Below are positions 33,371 to 35,017 of a stretch of DNA of 35,017 nucleotides, in pieces. Location: assembly GCA_005116775.1 (NCBI GenBank), contig SWDN01000005.1, positions 211,567 to 246,583 of the forward strand, read 5' to 3'. The notes beneath the pieces are model-generated. The model was not told the origin of the DNA, searched no databases, and saw only the letters and a program-made list of their open reading frames with translations. Source of the DNA: Nitrospira sp. GTDB taxonomy: Bacteria > Nitrospirota > Nitrospiria > Nitrospirales > Nitrospiraceae. The position numbers and the translations under genes are program-made. The number at the start of each line of letters is the position of its first letter. Position 1 is the stretch's first letter.

Positions 33371-33568
33371 TCAGAGTGGTTGTGGAGTCCTGTTCGCAAG
33401 AAGCCAGATTCCATACCCACAAATAGTCCCCCAAACCAGGATGAACAGAATAAGCTGGGATCTGGTCAACTTTCGGTTTGGCTTGTTGGTAACAGGAGTT
33501 ATTATCTCTCTAAGAATAGTTAGCATGCGCATCGTGGCCGCTGTTAATAATATATATTGAATGTCCAT
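33371..33568 (-). CDS. Small membrane protein, 65 residues
   Basis: I know of no named family. The C-terminal half is a clear membrane helix (QLILFILVWGTICGYGIWLLA) after a basic segment (NKPNRKLTRS); the N-terminal part (MDIQYILLTAATMRMLTIL) is also hydrophobic. The gene is credible because of an excellent ribosome binding site, AGGAGGAG, about six bases ahead of the ATG at 33568. It follows the fibronectin-III remnant on the same strand after 35 bp, so it may have been its partner. Confidence 0.6.
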   Translation of the reverse strand: MDIQYILLTAATMRMLTILREIITPVTNKPNRKLTRSQLILFILVWGTICGYGIWLLANRTPQPL

Positions 33569-33603
33569 TTACTACTCCTCCTAGTTTGGTTGATTCCCTG
33601 GAT

Positions 33604-33720
33604 TCATAGTGCTTGTCCCGTTCGCTTAAAAATACTCTTACTCACCTCGTTCGAAAGAGCGCTTTCATTTCCGGCTGAATCATAGGCTGTGATCACGAAG
33701 AAATATGTGGTGTTGCGGGA
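33604..33720 (-). pseudogene. C-terminal remnant of a fibronectin type III domain protein
   Basis: The minus-strand frame reads TTYFFVITAYDSAGNESAL then SNEVSKS and ends at a TGA (33604-33606). This is the last two strands of a fibronectin type III domain, normally preceded by a (L)TPGTxY(Y/F) segment. Upstream of about 33720 the same frame becomes Arg-rich and no longer resembles the fold, so the gene is cut off there. The larger protein and its role cannot be stated. Confidence 0.6.
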
Positions 33721-33904
33721 GGTGCGGGAGCGAAGGGCCTCAGGCCGCCGACTTTCTGCTCCGAAGGCAAGGGAGCGGTTGAGCTTGGGCAAGCCGTCAG
33801 CATTATTAATTCTCCTTAATCTGAGCGGTTTCTCCTCCCGTCTCCTCACACTTCGGGAAAACCTTGTAGTACGATGAATTCAAGCCTCGCTCATGGAGTA
33901 CACC

Positions 33905-34546
33905 ATGATGCACTCGCGGCACGTTCGCAATCAGTTCTTCGTCGGCCTCCTCTCTCTGGTCGCTGTATCTTCGATGACGATTCCGTCACAGGCTGAGTGG
34001 TATGTAGCAGGCCAAGTCGGGCACAGCTTTGCCGACTCCTTGCGCAACGTCACCACCACAGGTCCGTTCAGTGGCATAGAGCTGCAAGACTTCGACATGA
34101 AGAACAGTCTTGCCTATGGCGGCAAGGTCGGCCTGTATCCCTTTCACGGGTCGCTAGGATTCGAGTTGGATGTCAACCACAGTACGCCGCACGTCAAGAA
34201 TCTCGACGATAGCCCTGGTATTCATCTGGGAGTGACAAATGTCGGCGCGAATATTCTCTTGCGCTACCCAGGCGTCACCTTTCAGCCCTATATCGGGGCT
34301 GGTCCTAGCATTCTGATTGCGCGCCTGAGTCGTTCGGTGGACACGGAGGCGGACACACAGGTCTCGATCGGGTTCAATTTTCTCACAGGAATTCGTGCAT
34401 TCGTGACGCCTCACGTGGCGCTGTTCACAGAATACAAATTCACCGATGCGAAGTTTAACTTTGATGGCGCGTTCGGTTCGTTCGGTGGGTTTGACAGTAC
34501 CTATAGGGCGCACCAACTCTATATCGGCGTCTCCTACCACTTCTGA
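33905..34546 (+). CDS. Outer-membrane beta-barrel protein (OmpA/OmpW-like N-terminal barrel type)
   Basis: A 213-residue exported protein. A signal peptide spans about 1-30, with AXA-like SQA before EWYVAGQVGHSFAD. The mature part is made of alternating-residue strands (WYVAGQVGHSF, LAYGGKVGLYPF, LGFELDVNHS, GANILLRYP, FQPYIGAGPSILIARL, IGFNFLTGIRAFV, VALFTEYKFTDAKF, HQLYIGVSYHF), that is, eight strands ending in aromatic Phe as needed for BAM recognition. There is no periplasmic OmpA domain. ATG 33905 has GGAG six bases before it. The stop overlaps the upstream ATG of the next gene, and the two are likely one unit. Confidence 0.85.
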   Translation: MMHSRHVRNQFFVGLLSLVAVSSMTIPSQAEWYVAGQVGHSFADSLRNVTTTGPFSGIELQDFDMKNSLAYGGKVGLYPFHGSLGFELDVNHSTPHVKNLDDSPGIHLGVTNVGANILLRYPGVTFQPYIGAGPSILIARLSRSVDTEADTQVSIGFNFLTGIRAFVTPHVALFTEYKFTDAKFNFDGAFGSFGGFDSTYRAHQLYIGVSYHF

Positions 34547-34557
34547 TGGAGGGTGCC

Positions 34558-34923
34558 ATGTTGGCTCAATGGATAAAGATGAAGGCGATGATCGGTGGAG
34601 TCCTCCTATTCGGCCTCACGGCCTGCGCAGAGTCAGTGCATCAAACGCAACGGATGGCCACGCTCAATCAGGCTCAAGAGAATGGATATGCCGGTGTGTA
34701 TGACCAAGCCAGTCCCTTCTATTCGAGTCCAGGATTTTGGTGGAGTCCCTTTAGTTACTATCCAGGATTCTCCGGGTATGGGCCTGGATATCGATCGGGG
34801 CACCCCTATTATTACCCCTACTCTGGCCATGCCCCTGGTAGATCATTTTCGAGTCCCGGCGGATCAGGTCCCCGTCCTTCTCCTCCAGCGAACGCACCAT
34901 CACGAATGTTCAAGCAAAGGTAG
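34558..34923 (+). CDS. Small Tyr/Gly/Pro-rich lipoprotein
   Basis: A 121-residue protein with a type II signal: a basic start, the hydrophobic IGGVLLFGLTAC and lipobox L20-T-A-C23. The mature part is short and rich in Tyr, Gly, Ser and Pro (SPFYSSPGFWWSPFSYYPG, YYYPYSGHAPG), with little predicted structure. GGAGGG four bases before ATG 34558 supports this start; an ATG at 34546 overlaps the stop of the barrel gene. Coupled translation suggests it is a partner of the barrel. The function is unknown. Confidence 0.75.
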   Translation: MLAQWIKMKAMIGGVLLFGLTACAESVHQTQRMATLNQAQENGYAGVYDQASPFYSSPGFWWSPFSYYPGFSGYGPGYRSGHPYYYPYSGHAPGRSFSSPGGSGPRPSPPANAPSRMFKQR

Positions 34924-35017
34924 GTATGAAGAGGGCAAATAGGCAGCTGTTCGTTTTTATTTCGCAGGATACTACTAGGGCGTCTTCATTGACACGTTCT
35001 CGAAGCCTATGGTAGCT

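Noticed and set aside
34926-35015. 29-codon frame at the right edge
   Set aside because: No ribosome binding site and no protein features; probably intergenic.
1-35017. tRNA, rRNA, CRISPR arrays, transposases or integrases
   Set aside because: I looked for T-arm GGTTCGAATC-like sequences, regularly spaced repeats and transposase motifs and found none that fit.

Overview
The window is a roughly 35 kb stretch of a Gram-negative, moderately GC-rich bacterial chromosome. Diderm traits are a meso-DAP type MurE, lipoprotein and outer-membrane barrel genes, and a PagL-like protein. The dcw order, a DivIVA and YggT block next to ftsZ, an L25 of the two-domain TL5/CTC type and a PilC/PilS/PilR-like set together suggest a Nitrospira-type (Nitrospirota) organism. 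That assignment rests on my recollection of gene content, not on a search.

Region 1 (1-1573): the 3' end of an Asp-box (BNR-like) repeat protein, convergent with a secreted protein whose tail is built of exact decapeptide and then nonapeptide repeats. Region 2 (1926-19676): an almost uninterrupted division and cell-wall operon, all on +, in the order rsmH-ftsL-ftsI-murE-murF-mraY-murD-ftsW-murG-murC-murB-ddl-ftsQ-ftsA-ftsZ. Many genes overlap by 4 bp. mraZ is absent, although a promoter with two MraZ-box-like TGGG repeats sits in front of rsmH. These genes make UDP-MurNAc-pentapeptide, lipid I and lipid II, and then the septal synthase and Z-ring. Region 3 (19711-23863): pgeF, proC, yggT, divIVA, a serine hydrolase and an unknown 105-aa gene on the minus strand. 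Region 4 (23939-29090): pgsA, pilC, and a PilS/PilR-like two-component pair.

Region 5 (29080-33209) is the abnormal part. The PilR-like regulator loses its C-terminal DNA-binding region where it runs straight into a Prs that lacks its N-terminal quarter. About 1.2 kb later, ribosomal protein L25 is joined in frame to a peptidyl-tRNA hydrolase that lacks its first residues. About 1.5 kb after that an intact ychF is followed by a PagL-like gene and then by a second, diverged and frameshifted copy of the ychF 3' end. Gene order (regulator, prs, rplY, pth, ychF) is preserved across the joins, so they look like internal deletions or assembly collapses, plus one recombination or integration scar. 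Region 6 (33210-35017) holds a small membrane protein, a fibronectin-III remnant, an outer-membrane barrel and a Tyr/Gly/Pro-rich lipoprotein.

I saw no tRNA, rRNA, CRISPR array, transposase or integrase. No wholly new multi-gene system is evident. The strongest candidates for follow-up are the two chimeric joins, the ychF direct repeat around a PagL-like gene, the repeat-tail secreted protein, and several RNA or DNA structures in the gaps.
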